From: Rhizobium lentis
Lineage (GTDB): Bacteria > Pseudomonadota > Alphaproteobacteria > Rhizobiales > Rhizobiaceae
Assembly (NCBI RefSeq): GCF_014200175.1
Contig: NZ_JACHBD010000001.1
Span: 248,001-312,000 of the forward strand
Length of the DNA stretch: 64,000 bases
Reading direction: 5' to 3'
Under the pieces are notes generated by a model. That model worked only from the letters and a program-made list of their open reading frames with translations, made no database searches and was not told where the DNA came from. Shown in pieces: positions 36,052 through 46,362 of this stretch; position 1 is the stretch's first letter, and the number at the start of each line of letters is the position of its first letter. A program made the position numbers and the translations under genes.

Positions 36052-36751
36052 CCTTCCAGCCACTTCGCCGGCCCATCTTCGCCAGCCGGATCCGGCGGCC
36101 TTGCGGCCGCCCTTCTCAACGCACAAGCCGCGCATCCTCATCCTTTACGGCTCGCTCAGGGCCGTGTCCTACAGCCGTCTGCTCGCGCATGAGACATCAC
36201 ACCTGCTGAAGCATTTCGGCTGCGAAGTGCGCATCTTCGATCCTGAAGGCCTTCCTCTTCCCGACGCAGCGCCGGTCGCCCATCCAAAGGTGCAGGAATT
36301 GCGCGAGCTCTCCGCCTGGTCGGAAGGACAGGTCTGGGTCAGCCCCGAGCGGCACGGCGCAATGAGCGGGATCATGAAGGCGCAGATCGACTGGATACCG
36401 CTATCGGTAGGTTCGGTGCGGCCGACGCAAGGCAAGACGCTCGCCGTCATGCAGGTATCCGGCGGGTCGCAGTCGTTCAATGCCGTGAATCAGATGCGCA
36501 TCCTCGGCCGGTGGATGCGGATGATCACCATTCCCAACCAGTCGTCGGTGGCCAAGGCTTTCCAGGAGTTCAACAGCGACGGGCGCATGAAGCCCTCATC
36601 CTTTTACGACCGCGTGGTGGACGTCTGCGAGGAACTGGTGAAATTCACATGGCTGACGCGCGACGTCTCGGCCTACCTTACCGACCGCTACAGCGAACGC
36701 AGGGAAGAAGCCGAAAAGCTTGAACGAGGCGTGGGCCTCAAATCCATATGA
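36026..36751 (+). CDS. arsH: ArsH family NADPH-dependent FMN reductase / organoarsenical oxidase
   Basis: 241 residues (or 235 if the TTG at 36044 is used). [20 protein letters not shown] is the flavodoxin-like FMN site. The block [20 protein letters not shown], then [19 protein letters not shown], is diagnostic of ArsH, which detoxifies trivalent methylated or aromatic arsenicals. It overlaps the arsC end by 26 bases and the MFS start by ATGA. Confidence 0.9.
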   Translation: MPKASALSDLPATSPAHLRQPDPAALRPPFSTHKPRILILYGSLRAVSYSRLLAHETSHLLKHFGCEVRIFDPEGLPLPDAAPVAHPKVQELRELSAWSEGQVWVSPERHGAMSGIMKAQIDWIPLSVGSVRPTQGKTLAVMQVSGGSQSFNAVNQMRILGRWMRMITIPNQSSVAKAFQEFNSDGRMKPSSFYDRVVDVCEELVKFTWLTRDVSAYLTDRYSERREEAEKLERGVGLKSI

Positions 36752-37983
36752 CGCCCGTCGCTTCCGAACGGCCGCCCGTTGCCGCCATCCTCGCGCTCGG
36801 CCTGACGCAGGTCATCGGCTACGGCACCCTCTATTACAGCTTCAGCATCCTCGCGCCCGATATGGCGCGCGGGCTCGATTGGTCGGCGGAATGGATCTTC
36901 GGCGCGCTGTCGGCGGCACTGCTGGTCGGCGGCCTGGCGGCGCCCGCAATGGGCAGGTGGATCGACCGCTTCGGCGCCGGCCGGGTGATGACCATGGGCT
37001 CGGCCATTGCGGCGATCGCACTTGCTGGCTGCGCCTTTGCTCCCGGCAAGGCCGCTTTCGTCGTCGCCCTGATCGCTGTCGAGACAGCGTCGAACCTGGT
37101 GCAATATGGCGCGGCTTTCGCCCTGCTGGTTCAGATAAGGCCGCAGGTGGCCCAGCGCAGCATCACCTATCTCACGCTGATCGGCGGTTTCGCCTCGACC
37201 ATTTTCTGGCCGATCACCACCGCGCTGCATGCCCACTTCTCCTGGCAGAGCGTCTATCTCATCTTCGCCGCGATCAATCTGCTCGTCTGCCTTCCCATCC
37301 ATGCCTGGCTGGCGCGCAGTGCGGGCCATGGCAGCATCGGCGGGAAGAGCAGCGCGACGAGGCTCATCGAACCCAGCCTTCCCGCCGCCGCGCGCAGGCC
37401 GGCCTTCATCCTGATGGTCACCGGCTTCGCGCTGGAAAGCTTCGTCAACGCGGCACTTCTGGTCCATATGGTACCCGTCATGTCGGCGCTCGGCCTCGGC
37501 GCCATGGCCGTGATGGTCGGCACGCTCTTCGGTCCGTCGCAGGTGCTGAGCCGCTTCATCAACATGGTCTTCGGCGGCAGCCTGCCGCAGCTCATGCTCG
37601 CCGTCATCTCCGCCGTGCTCCTGCCGGCGGCTCTCGTCATTCTCCTCCTCACCGCGCCATCGGTTCCCGGCGCAGTGGTCTTCGCCGTGATCTTCGGCCT
37701 CGGCTCCGGCCTCAGCAGCATTGTGCAGGGAACGCTACCCTTGGCACTCTTCGGAAGCGAGGGCTATGGCCAGCGGCAGGGAAAAGTGATGTCGGCTCGC
37801 CTCGCCGTCTCCTCGACGGCGCCGTTCGCGCTGGCCTTCCTGATAGGCAATATCGGCGTATCCTGGTCGCTGTCCATTACCGCCGCGCTCGGCGCCGCGG
37901 CCGTGGCGGCATTCCTCGCCATCCGACCGCTGATGCGGATGTCCGTGCCGGCGCACACGGCTCAGGCGCGCGGAGAGCCATAG
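36748..37983 (+). CDS. MFS transporter of the arsenic operon
   Basis: 411 residues, twelve predicted membrane helices. [18 protein letters not shown] is the inter-helix loop of the MFS. Position as last gene of the ars operon, overlapping arsH by ATGA, suggests export of arsenite or organoarsenicals, comparable to ArsK- or ArsJ-type MFS proteins; which of these cannot be decided by eye. Unlike ArsJ operons there is no GAPDH gene adjoining. Confidence 0.82.
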   Translation: MTPVASERPPVAAILALGLTQVIGYGTLYYSFSILAPDMARGLDWSAEWIFGALSAALLVGGLAAPAMGRWIDRFGAGRVMTMGSAIAAIALAGCAFAPGKAAFVVALIAVETASNLVQYGAAFALLVQIRPQVAQRSITYLTLIGGFASTIFWPITTALHAHFSWQSVYLIFAAINLLVCLPIHAWLARSAGHGSIGGKSSATRLIEPSLPAAARRPAFILMVTGFALESFVNAALLVHMVPVMSALGLGAMAVMVGTLFGPSQVLSRFINMVFGGSLPQLMLAVISAVLLPAALVILLLTAPSVPGAVVFAVIFGLGSGLSSIVQGTLPLALFGSEGYGQRQGKVMSARLAVSSTAPFALAFLIGNIGVSWSLSITAALGAAAVAAFLAIRPLMRMSVPAHTAQARGEP

Positions 37984-38001
37984 CCCCACGCCGCCGCTGC
38001 C

Positions 38002-38268
38002 TTATTTAACGACGGCCGAGCCCTTGATGATGTCGATCGTCTCGCCGCCGTCGAGGCCGATGCGATCGCCGTCGGGCGTCGTCATGAAGCAGCCGGAAGG
38101 GCAGAGATTTTCCGAAGCCCCGGCATCGACCACGACCTCGACGCGCTGGCCGCCCTCGGTGATGACGAGCACCACGGCGGCAGGATCGGTATTGGTGACG
38201 GATGCCGCATGGACCGCCGGCGCGGCAAGCAGCGGGATAAGCAGAACGGCGGCAAATCTTGCCATCAT
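38002..38268 (-). CDS. Small secreted hypothetical protein
   Basis: 88 residues: signal peptide MMARFAAVLLIPLLAAPAVH cleaved near AAS, then a beta-rich mature region with GGQRVEVVVDAGASENLC, PSGCFMTTPDG and IDIIKGSAVVK. Two cysteines could form a disulfide. It is conserved-looking but not recognised. It is convergent with the MFS gene (about 20 bases). Confidence 0.7.
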   Translation of the reverse strand: MMARFAAVLLIPLLAAPAVHAASVTNTDPAAVVLVITEGGQRVEVVVDAGASENLCPSGCFMTTPDGDRIGLDGGETIDIIKGSAVVK

Positions 38269-38380
38269 GTGCGGCGGCGCGGGTGCGCCCTCCCCTCGAA
38301 CGATCGGTGCTGCCCTCGGCAGCGATCCCAATGCAAGGGATCATGCACATAGACCTGTGAATGATGGCTGAATGACCCGT

Positions 38381-40903
38381 TCAGCTCTCCGCCGCCCGCC
38401 CGCGCAGCTGCCGCACCGGCCGATCCCCCTCCTCCATCGGCTTGTCCTTCGCAGTTTCCTGGCTCTCCGCCGGCTCCTTGCGTGCGGCCGGAAGGCTGGG
38501 CGCGGCATCGCGATGAATGGTGAGATCGCTTTGCGGCAGCGGGATCTCGATGCCTTCAGCCTTGAAGCGCCGGAGAATTTCCATCCTCAGATTGTTGCGC
38601 ACCGTCATGCCGTCGCCCATGTCGGCCAGGAAGAAGCGCAGCTCGAAATCCAGCGAGTAGGGACCGAAGCGCAGGAATTCGACATGCGGCTCGGGATTGC
38701 GCATGACGAGCGGGATCTTCGCCGTCAGCTCCAGCAGAATATCCATCACCTTCTGCGGATCCGCGTCGTAGCTGACCGAAACCGGAATTTCCGAGCGGCC
38801 GATCTTGTTACGGTGCGTCCAGTTGCCGACAAGGCCGTTGATCAGCTCCGAATTCGGCACGATGATCGACTGTTTGCGGAAGGTCTCGATCTCAGTGGCG
38901 CGCACCGAGATGCGCTTGACGATGCCTTCGGCCGTGCCCGAGACGACATGGTCGCCGACCTTGAACGGCCGCTCGACCAGAAGGATTAGGCCGGAGACGA
39001 AGTTCGAGACGATGTTCTGCAGGCCGAAACCGATACCGACCGAAAGCGCCGAGGCAACGAGCGCCAGGCTCGACAGATCGATGCCGGCCGATGAAACGCC
39101 GATGATCGCCGCCAGGCCGACGCCGAGATAGCCGATGCCCGTCTTGACCGAATTGCGCACGCCGAGATCGACATGGCTGCGCGCCATCACATTGCTGTCG
39201 AGCCAGCGCTGCAGCCAGCGCGACAGCAGATAGACGCCGGCAAACAGCAGGATGCCGGTGCAGATGCCGAGCAGCGAGATGCTGATGCCGCCGAGCTTGA
39301 CCTCGGTGAACAGCCGGTAGGCGATCAGCTGCAGGTCCTGCACATGGAAGCCCCAGAGCAGCAGGATTAGCGGCACGCCGACGACGAGCGCCACCGCATA
39401 GATGGCAAGGCCGACGAGCAGGCCGAACTGGTCGATCGCCACCGGCCCGAGATTGAAGCGGCGCGTCAGGAAGCGCGCGAAGAAGGTGTCGCCGAAGCTC
39501 TCCTGCCGCGAGATCGCCTTGCCGGAGAGCAGGCCGACATACATGGTGGCGACCACTGCGCCGGTGATGATGAGCTGCGTCGCGACGAAGCGCGCCAGCC
39601 CGACATAGCCTGCGAGCGCCGTGACGATGAGGCCGGCGCCGACGACGCGCAGGATGATCGCCATGCCGCGCGGCCAATGCCGGCCCGGCGCATCCGGATC
39701 GCCGCTTCTTGCCAGCATTGGCTTGCCGAAGGAGGCGGCGATCAGGATGATGCCGATGATCAACGCGGCGATCAGGCTGCGGACCACGGTCAGCACCAGC
39801 GGCGAACCCATCGCCTCGCTGACCGTGCCGAACAGATAGTCGAGCCCGTTGACGACAGCCATCGCCAGCAGGCAGTAGCCGATCGAGCGGGCGCCGAGAT
39901 TGGAAAGCTTCACCAGCCGCCAATGCGGTTCATACGGCGCGAAGATAGCGTTGACGAAGCGGCCGACGAAGTAGACGAGTCCGATCGTGCCGAACAGCGC
40001 GCCGATGACGGGCGCGATATCGGGCCGCAGCACGTTGAAACTATTGAGGAAGAAGAACGAGGTGACGAGCAGCACCGCAAGCGCCAGCGTGCGGATCAAC
40101 GTCGACCAGAAGGCAATCGACAGCCGGCCGATATAGGACGGGTTCTCGACCGCCTCATCGCGGCGCAGATAGGCGCCGAACAGCCGGTAGCTGCCGGAGA
40201 GCAGAATGAGCGCGGAGGCGAGCGACAGGAAGATCGCCGCAAACAGCGGGAAGCGCTTGAACTTCCAGACGAAGGCGGCCCAGCTCGACAGGGCCTGCGA
40301 GAATTCGCTGACCTCGTGCACAAAGGCGCCGGCGGCATCGTCGAGCACCGAGACGGAGATTTCGGTACGTCTGAGAAGCGTATCGGCGAAAAGCCGCCGT
40401 CGCATCTCGATAATCTCGTTGACAAGCTTCGTCACCGCGATCGACAGATTTTCGGCGTCGCCTGTCACCGCATTGATCTGCGCACGCTCGGCCGCAAGCG
40501 CATTGCGCTCCTGGGTGACGATCTCAGCCTCGGGCGGCTGTCCATCCTTCGGCGGATCGCCGATCTCGCCAAGGCGGTTTTTGATCTGATCGAAACGCGG
40601 CCTGAGATTGACCGAGATCGTGATGACGGCGCGGCTGAGTTCGTCGGCTTTGGCAGCAATCCCGACCAGCGCATCGTCATTATCGGCGTTCTGCTTGACG
40701 CTGTCCTGAAGCGAACCAAGCTGGACCTTCGCCTTTTCGATTTCCTTTGCCGCCTGAGCGGATGGCGTATCGACAAGCGGCGTCTCTGCCGTCGCCTGCG
40801 TCTGCGGCTCCTGCGCCAAGGCTGCGGCACTCTCGAAATGGGCACCGGCGAGCGCCAGCGTCATCAGAAGAATGGTGCGAAGCAGGATCGTTCTCAGCCG
40901 CAA
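38381..40903 (-). CDS. MscS family mechanosensitive channel with DUF3772 domain
   Basis: 840 residues. Signal peptide ends about AAALA; the periplasmic DUF3772 domain follows with alpha-helical segments (about residues 45-210). About ten membrane helices precede the MscS pore/beta domain, where SSLALVASALSVGIGFGLQN and SNFVSGLILLVERPFKVGDHV mark TM3 and the beta domain. Acts as an emergency release valve on osmotic downshock. Close to but separate from the downstream small genes. Confidence 0.9.
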   Translation of the reverse strand: MRLRTILLRTILLMTLALAGAHFESAAALAQEPQTQATAETPLVDTPSAQAAKEIEKAKVQLGSLQDSVKQNADNDDALVGIAAKADELSRAVITISVNLRPRFDQIKNRLGEIGDPPKDGQPPEAEIVTQERNALAAERAQINAVTGDAENLSIAVTKLVNEIIEMRRRLFADTLLRRTEISVSVLDDAAGAFVHEVSEFSQALSSWAAFVWKFKRFPLFAAIFLSLASALILLSGSYRLFGAYLRRDEAVENPSYIGRLSIAFWSTLIRTLALAVLLVTSFFFLNSFNVLRPDIAPVIGALFGTIGLVYFVGRFVNAIFAPYEPHWRLVKLSNLGARSIGYCLLAMAVVNGLDYLFGTVSEAMGSPLVLTVVRSLIAALIIGIILIAASFGKPMLARSGDPDAPGRHWPRGMAIILRVVGAGLIVTALAGYVGLARFVATQLIITGAVVATMYVGLLSGKAISRQESFGDTFFARFLTRRFNLGPVAIDQFGLLVGLAIYAVALVVGVPLILLLWGFHVQDLQLIAYRLFTEVKLGGISISLLGICTGILLFAGVYLLSRWLQRWLDSNVMARSHVDLGVRNSVKTGIGYLGVGLAAIIGVSSAGIDLSSLALVASALSVGIGFGLQNIVSNFVSGLILLVERPFKVGDHVVSGTAEGIVKRISVRATEIETFRKQSIIVPNSELINGLVGNWTHRNKIGRSEIPVSVSYDADPQKVMDILLELTAKIPLVMRNPEPHVEFLRFGPYSLDFELRFFLADMGDGMTVRNNLRMEILRRFKAEGIEIPLPQSDLTIHRDAAPSLPAARKEPAESQETAKDKPMEEGDRPVRQLRGRAAES

Positions 40904-41028
40904 AAGCGCCTCCGGGAGGGTTGTCGTCAGGATAGAATGTCAGCTTTTCATTGCAAACAAAGGCGACAGAAAGGCGGGAAATGCCTAAACGGCGCGCAGC
41001 GAACTTGAAAGACCTGCATGAGAAGCGC

Positions 41029-41580
41029 TCAGAAGCCGGCGCCGGGCCGGGAGAGATAGTCACGCTCCGCAGCCGTCGCCTCCCGTCCGACGATGGCATT
41101 GCGGTGCGGAAATCGGCCATAGGCGGCAATCACATCGCGATGACGGATGGCGTAATCCAGGTATTCCGCGTCGCCGAGAGCCGTGAACAAGGCCACCGAA
41201 CGTTCCTGCTCGTCGAGGTTTTCGGCATGTTCGAACGGCAGGTAGAAGAAGGTGCGACAGGCAGGCTCCACCGCCTGATCGGCGCCCGCTGCAAGCGCGA
41301 GCTTGGCTTCCCGCAGCGCCAGTCCGTCGGTTGCGAAGGCGAGTGGCGTGCCGCGATAGATGTTGCGGGGGAACTGGTCGAGCACGATGACCGCCGCCAG
41401 CCGGCATATCGGATCGGCCCGCCATTCGTCACTGATGCCTGCGGCCAGCGCCAGATGCGTGTCGCGGAAAACATCGCGGATCTCCACGTCGAGTTCCGGC
41501 GGCGGCTGGAACCACAGCTCCCGGCCGCATCGAACGAACCAGAAATCATAGACTTCGCGGGGCGCGCGGATCGTCGTCAT
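41029..41580 (-). CDS. DUF924 family protein
   Basis: 183 residues: VYDFWFVRCGRELWF at the N-terminus, IVLDQFPRNIYRGTPLAFAT, and FFYLPFEHAENLDEQERSV are the DUF924 hallmarks. The family folds like TPR-containing helical proteins; function unknown. No operon partner. Confidence 0.9.
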   Translation of the reverse strand: MTTIRAPREVYDFWFVRCGRELWFQPPPELDVEIRDVFRDTHLALAAGISDEWRADPICRLAAVIVLDQFPRNIYRGTPLAFATDGLALREAKLALAAGADQAVEPACRTFFYLPFEHAENLDEQERSVALFTALGDAEYLDYAIRHRDVIAAYGRFPHRNAIVGREATAAERDYLSRPGAGF

Positions 41581-41647
41581 GTCTGTCCTCCCCTTGCGTT
41601 AGGTTTGATGATGCGATGTCACTAAGCTATCGCAAAAGGATAATGCT

Positions 41648-41772
41648 GTGCCGTGCGGCCCCTGCCGGCACCTCTCCCCGAGGGTAGAAGAGACTCGTGA
41701 CAACGTCTCGATTCCCCGTCTCCCTTCGGAAGAAGGTGCCCCTAGGGCGGATGAGGGGGCGGCACGCCCTGC
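41648..41772. repeat. RIME-like palindromic intergenic repeat
   Basis: Outer arms at 41648-41662 (GTGCCGTGCGGCCCC) and 41755-41768 (GGGGGCGGCACGCC) pair imperfectly. Inner arms CACCTCTCCCCG and GAAGGTGCCCC flank a central segment. Same architecture as the elements at 2235 and 6295, located between the DUF924 gene and the downstream histidine kinase end. Confidence 0.7.
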
Positions 41773-41782
41773 ACCACATATC

Positions 41783-42847
41783 CTACTTCCCCTCGTGCAA
41801 CGAAAACACCAGCGTCGCCCTCGTTCCGTCATGACCGGGATCATAGGCGAAATCCGATTTCAGGCTGGCGGCCATCGCCGTCAATATTCGCGTCCCGAGC
41901 CCCGTCCCTCTGGCCGGGCTCTCAGGATCAAACCCCACGCCGTCATCCTCAACGATGACCTTCAGCACCTCTTCCGTCTGGTCGACACTGACCCGGATCT
42001 CACCCGTCACGCTGTCCGGATAGGCATATTTGAAGGCGTTGGTGACGAGCTCGCTGATGATCAGTCCGAGCGTGATAACCTTGTCGGTCGCCAGGTTGAC
42101 CGGCGCCGCAGTCAGCATGATGCGATGCGGCCGCTTGTCGTCACGCATCGACGCTTCGAGTTCGGTCAGCAGGCTGTTCAGATATTCATCGAGCTGCACC
42201 GATCCGACCTGCCGGTTTGTATAGAGCCGGCGGTGCACGCTGGCGATGGCGTTGATGCGCATCTGCGTTTCGTGCAGAGCATCGATCGCCACCTGGTCCT
42301 TGGTCATCGAGGATTGCATGCGAATCAACGCACCGACCAGCCCGAGACTGTTGGCAATGCGGTGATTTACTTCGGCAAGCAGCATCTCGGCGAGATCGCG
42401 CTGCTGGCGGATCACCTCCTGCGCCTGCGCCGTCTCGCGGCGAAAACGCGTCCGCTCCAATGCCTGTTCGAGAGCAGCCGCGAGCAGATCAAAATAATCG
42501 GCCGAAATCCCCTTCAGCACGTAGTCATCGGCACCCGCCTTCAGCGCCGCGACCGCGATGCTGGTATCATCTGAACCCGTCGCATAGATGACCGGCGGAT
42601 GATCGGGCATCGCTGTGATGCAGGGTAGAATGTCGAGGCCGGTTTCGTCGGCCAGCACGTGATCGAGCACGACGGCATCGATTCCGCCTTCGCCGAGCCT
42701 CGCCAGACCGGCAGCGCCATTCTTAGCCCACTCGACTGAAAAGCCGCGCCTAAGCAGGTTTTTCTGCATCAGCAATGCCAGCCCCTCGTCGTCGTCGATA
42801 TAGAGGATGTGGATCAGGCCGTCCGCATCGCCGCTAGAATTGCTCAT
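41783..42847 (-). CDS. Receiver-linked sensor histidine kinase (HWE/HisKA_2 type)
   Basis: 354 residues from ATG 42847 (GGGAG upstream). An N-terminal receiver has HILYIDDDEGLALLM and the phospho-acceptor in VVLDHVLADETGLDI. The kinase part has the phosphorylatable His in LAEVNHRIANSLGLV, of the HisKA_2 type. The ATPase domain has ISELVTNAFKYAYPDS and EDDGVGFDPESPARGTGLGT. A cytosolic hybrid with no membrane segment; partner not adjacent. Confidence 0.9.
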   Translation of the reverse strand: MSNSSGDADGLIHILYIDDDEGLALLMQKNLLRRGFSVEWAKNGAAGLARLGEGGIDAVVLDHVLADETGLDILPCITAMPDHPPVIYATGSDDTSIAVAALKAGADDYVLKGISADYFDLLAAALEQALERTRFRRETAQAQEVIRQQRDLAEMLLAEVNHRIANSLGLVGALIRMQSSMTKDQVAIDALHETQMRINAIASVHRRLYTNRQVGSVQLDEYLNSLLTELEASMRDDKRPHRIMLTAAPVNLATDKVITLGLIISELVTNAFKYAYPDSVTGEIRVSVDQTEEVLKVIVEDDGVGFDPESPARGTGLGTRILTAMAASLKSDFAYDPGHDGTRATLVFSLHEGK

Positions 42848-43036
42848 TCCGTCTCCCGGCGTTCTCCCGCAGCGACGATGGACCGCAAGCGCCCGACTCG
42901 TCCGCATGGCAAAGTCGTATTGCATTGACCGCCCGAGGTAAACAGCCGCTACCCCTCGCTCTTGTCGCAATCGGCGCGAAAGGACAACAACGGAAAACCG
43001 GTACCGCAGAGCGGCCTGATTGTTTTCGTCGGCAGG

Positions 43037-44482
43037 TTAGTTTCTCTGAAATTTCCGATGACCCGAAACTTCCGCGCCCGCCTCCGACGGCAATTGCAGG
43101 AAGCGCAGCGACGAGACGACCCCGATCGCTCCGACCAAGACGAAGGCCCAACGAAAGTCCGCAAGAACGGCGGTTTCGGCCCCTCTGAGAGCCGCGGCAA
43201 TGTTGAGCACGGCGGCCGCCACGGCCACGCCGAGCAGCATCGACACCTGCTGCAGCATGCTGGACAGCGTCGAGGCCGAGCTGCGCTGCGCCGGGCCTAT
43301 ATCGGCGAAAGCCAGCGTGTTCAGCGCGGTGAATTCCATCGACCGCGATAGGCCGGCGAGAAAAAGCAGCGCATGAATGAAAAACTGCGACGTATCAGGC
43401 GTCAGAAAACCGCAGGCGACGATCGAAAACGCTGCGATCAGCCCATTCAGCACAAGCACCCTGCGGAAACCGAAGAAGCGCAGGAGCGGCGTCGTCACCG
43501 TCTTCATGCCGAGATTGCCGAGGAAATAGACAAGCAGATAAGTGCCGGCGGCAATTGAACTCAGCCCGAATCCGAGCTGGAACAACAGCGGCAACAGGAA
43601 CGGCGTCGCGTTGATGGCCACCCTGCAAGCCGTGCCCGCCGACAGCGTTGACATCGAGAAGGTCTGGACGCGGAAGGCCGAAAGGTCGAGAAGCGGATTA
43701 TCGATAGTGAGGAAATGTCGCGTTGCCATGACGGAGAGCACGATGCCGGCTGCGAGCATTGATATGACCGGCAGGAGCCCGCCTTCCCATTTGACCGAGA
43801 GTTCCAGGGCGGCGAGCAGGAAGGTGAGCCCTGCCGCACTGAGTAGGAAGCCGACGAGGTCGAGACGACCGGCATCGGCCTCGCGCTGCTCCGGCACGAA
43901 GCGCAACACCAGTCCCATGCCGAGAACGCCGATCGGGATGTTGATGAGAAAGTTCCAGTGCCAGCTGGCATAGGTGGTGATGAAGCCGCCGAGCACCGGG
44001 CCGATCACCGGCGCGGTCAGCGCCGGCCAGGTGATCAGCGCGATCGCCTGGACGAGTTCGGACTTGCGGGCGTTCTTCAGCACGATGATGCGTCCGACCG
44101 GCGTCATCAGCGCGCTGCCCGCCCCCTGGACGGCGCGCCAGAGCACGAATTCTGTGAGGCTGCCGGAGAACGCGCAGAACAACGACGCGACCGTGAAGAC
44201 GCCGATCGACGTCAGGAAGACACGCCGCGCCCCGAACCGGTCGCCGAGCCAGCCCGACAGCGGAATGAAGGCGGCCATCGTCAGCATATAGACGGTGATG
44301 CCAATGCTCATCGACACCGGCTGAACGCTGAAGCTCGCCGCCATCTGCGGGAGCGAGGTGGCGACGATCGTGCCGTCGAGGATCTGCATGAAGAAGGAAA
44401 CTGCAACGACCAGCGCCACGATCTTCGCCTGGCGGCCGCCCGCCACCTCTTCCTCCTGCTCGCTCGTCTCTGCCGTGGTCAT
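43037..44482 (-). CDS. MFS multidrug efflux transporter, DHA2 (EmrB/QacA) family
   Basis: 481 residues from ATG 44482; about fourteen hydrophobic helices. ILDGTIVATSLPQMAASF, GWLGDRFGARRVFLTSIG and WPALTAPVIGPVLGGFITT are DHA2 signatures. Exports hydrophobic toxins by proton antiport. No adaptor (EmrA-like) gene or TetR regulator adjoins. It is divergent from the dihydroxyacetone operon. Confidence 0.88.
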   Translation of the reverse strand: MTTAETSEQEEEVAGGRQAKIVALVVAVSFFMQILDGTIVATSLPQMAASFSVQPVSMSIGITVYMLTMAAFIPLSGWLGDRFGARRVFLTSIGVFTVASLFCAFSGSLTEFVLWRAVQGAGSALMTPVGRIIVLKNARKSELVQAIALITWPALTAPVIGPVLGGFITTYASWHWNFLINIPIGVLGMGLVLRFVPEQREADAGRLDLVGFLLSAAGLTFLLAALELSVKWEGGLLPVISMLAAGIVLSVMATRHFLTIDNPLLDLSAFRVQTFSMSTLSAGTACRVAINATPFLLPLLFQLGFGLSSIAAGTYLLVYFLGNLGMKTVTTPLLRFFGFRRVLVLNGLIAAFSIVACGFLTPDTSQFFIHALLFLAGLSRSMEFTALNTLAFADIGPAQRSSASTLSSMLQQVSMLLGVAVAAAVLNIAAALRGAETAVLADFRWAFVLVGAIGVVSSLRFLQLPSEAGAEVSGHRKFQRN

Positions 44483-45000
44483 CGATCTGCCAATGGAAAT
44501 TCCGGGTGTCGCGACAGGGAACGGAAAGGAAGCTGATCGGAGGTCCGCCGCGGGAGGCGCGTACAAACCGCGCACTGGCTGAATACGCCCGTTACGTCAG
44601 TCCGCAAAGGGTAAATCTCGCACTGCGACGGAATATTCCCGATGCGGCCCGTCCATTCAAGAAAAAGGCCCCACCGAAGCGAGGCCAAGTTTGAACCGTT
44701 CCGGGAAAACAGGAGCGGCGTTGAGGTCCATATCCCGCGAGCCCTCCCGCAGCGAGGCCAGATTTCGCCGTATCGGTACGCTTGCGAATGAAATTTCCCC
44801 AGATCACCCGAAAGACCGCTCCTGGAGATAGGTGAATTACCTGTGCACTGCAGCAACGATTGTCACTTGCAATGTTTACAAAAACAGATATCACTAAACA
44901 TATTGCTAAACATGATGAGTGAGGAGTTCATGTGAGCATTCTCTGAAATGGGTGAACGTGCGACGCTGGCGGGAGCCGGCCTTGGTTCTGGGAGGAACTT
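44483..45000. other. Gene-free stretch with candidate promoter of the dihydroxyacetone operon
   Basis: About 520 bases. The AT-rich end near 44860-44930 should hold the operon promoter. CTAAACAT occurs at 44894-44901 and 44906-44913, exactly 12 bases apart, a helical-phase direct repeat that could be a regulator site. The rest shows no convincing coding sequence. Confidence 0.45.
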
Positions 45001-46326
45001 ATGCAGAAAACATCGAAAGCCCTTTTGGGGCTGGCCACGGCGCTTGTCACGTCGTCGGCATTGCCCAATCTCGCCAAAGCCGATGAACTGACGCTGTGTT
45101 GGGCCGCCTGGGACCCCGCCAATGCGCTGGTCGAGCTATCGAAGGACTTCACCGCCAAGACTGGCACGCAGATGAAGTTCGAATTCGTTCCCTGGACGAG
45201 TTATGCCGACCGCTTCCTCAACGAGCTGAATTCCCATGGCAAGCTCTGCGACCTCATTATTGGCGACAGCCAGTGGATCGGCGGCTCGGCCGAGAACGGC
45301 CACTACGTCAAGCTCAACGACTTCTTCGACAAGGAAGGCATCAAGATGGATGACTTCGTGCCGGCGACGGTCGTCGGCTACTCGGAATGGCCGAAGAACA
45401 CGCCGAACTACTGGGCGCTGCCGGCCATGGGCGATGTCGTCGGCTGGACCTATCGCAAGGACTGGTTCGAGAAGCCGGAACTGCAGAAGGAATTCAAGGC
45501 GAAATACGGCCACGATCTCGCGGCACCGAAGACCTATGACGAGCTGAAGCATATCGCCGAGTTCTTCCAGAAGCGCCAGATCGACGGCAAGACCGTCTAT
45601 GGCGCCTCGATCTATACCGAGCGCGGCTCCGAAGGCATCACCATGGGCGTGACCAACGTCCTCTACGACTGGGGCTTCCAGTACGACAATCCGAAGAAGC
45701 CTTATGACATGGAGGGCTTCGTCAACTCGGCCGACGCGGTCAAGGGCCTCGAATTCTACAAGTCGCTCTATGATTGCTGCACCCCGCCCGGCAGCTCCAA
45801 CGTCTACATGGTCGAATCCGCCGACGCCTTCAAATCCGGACAGGTCGCCATGCAGATGAACTTCGCCTTCACCTGGCCCGGCCTCTACAAGGACGAGAAG
45901 GTTGGCGGCGACAGGATCGGCTTCTTCCCCAATCCGGCTGAAAAGGCGCATTTCGCCCAGCTCGGCGGCCAGGGCATCTCGGTGGTTTCCTACTCCGAGA
46001 AGCGCGACGCCGCCCTGCAATACATCAAGTGGTTCGCACAGCCCGATGTGCAGGCCAAATGGTGGGAGCTCGGCGGGTTTTCCTGCCTGAACTCCGTCGT
46101 TAACGCGCCGGATTTTGCCAAGAGCCAGCCCTATGCCCAGGCCTTCCTGGACTCGATGGCGATCGTCAAGGATTTCTGGGCCGAGCCGAGCTATGCTTCG
46201 CTGCTGCAGGCCATGCAGAAGCGCGTCCACAACTACGTGGTCGCGGGCAACGGTACCGCCAAGGAAGCGCTCGACGGCCTGGTGAAGGACTGGAGCGACG
46301 TGTTCAAGGACGACGGCAAGATCTAG
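45001..46326 (+). CDS. Polyol/sugar ABC transporter substrate-binding protein
   Basis: 441 residues. Signal peptide MQKTSKALLGLATALVTSSA, cleaved near AKA. The mature protein shows LCWAAWDPANALVELSKDFT, VPWTSYADRFLNELNSHGK and WALPAMGDVVGWTYRKDWFE, typical of family 1 sugar-binding proteins. First gene of the long operon; context with dihydroxyacetone kinases points to dihydroxyacetone, glycerol or a related polyol. Paired hairpins follow it at 46363-46410. Confidence 0.88.
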   Translation: MQKTSKALLGLATALVTSSALPNLAKADELTLCWAAWDPANALVELSKDFTAKTGTQMKFEFVPWTSYADRFLNELNSHGKLCDLIIGDSQWIGGSAENGHYVKLNDFFDKEGIKMDDFVPATVVGYSEWPKNTPNYWALPAMGDVVGWTYRKDWFEKPELQKEFKAKYGHDLAAPKTYDELKHIAEFFQKRQIDGKTVYGASIYTERGSEGITMGVTNVLYDWGFQYDNPKKPYDMEGFVNSADAVKGLEFYKSLYDCCTPPGSSNVYMVESADAFKSGQVAMQMNFAFTWPGLYKDEKVGGDRIGFFPNPAEKAHFAQLGGQGISVVSYSEKRDAALQYIKWFAQPDVQAKWWELGGFSCLNSVVNAPDFAKSQPYAQAFLDSMAIVKDFWAEPSYASLLQAMQKRVHNYVVAGNGTAKEALDGLVKDWSDVFKDDGKI

Positions 46327-46362
46327 TGTCGGACGACGGGACAGGCGGAATCCCTCCGCGCG

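Noticed and set aside
36720..38009. 429-codon frame alongside the MFS gene
   Set aside because: Arg-rich, hydrophilic shadow of the transporter frame, which has clear membrane helices.
44479..44856. 125-codon minus-strand frame before the MFS gene
   Set aside because: Mixed composition, no ribosome site, no family resemblance.
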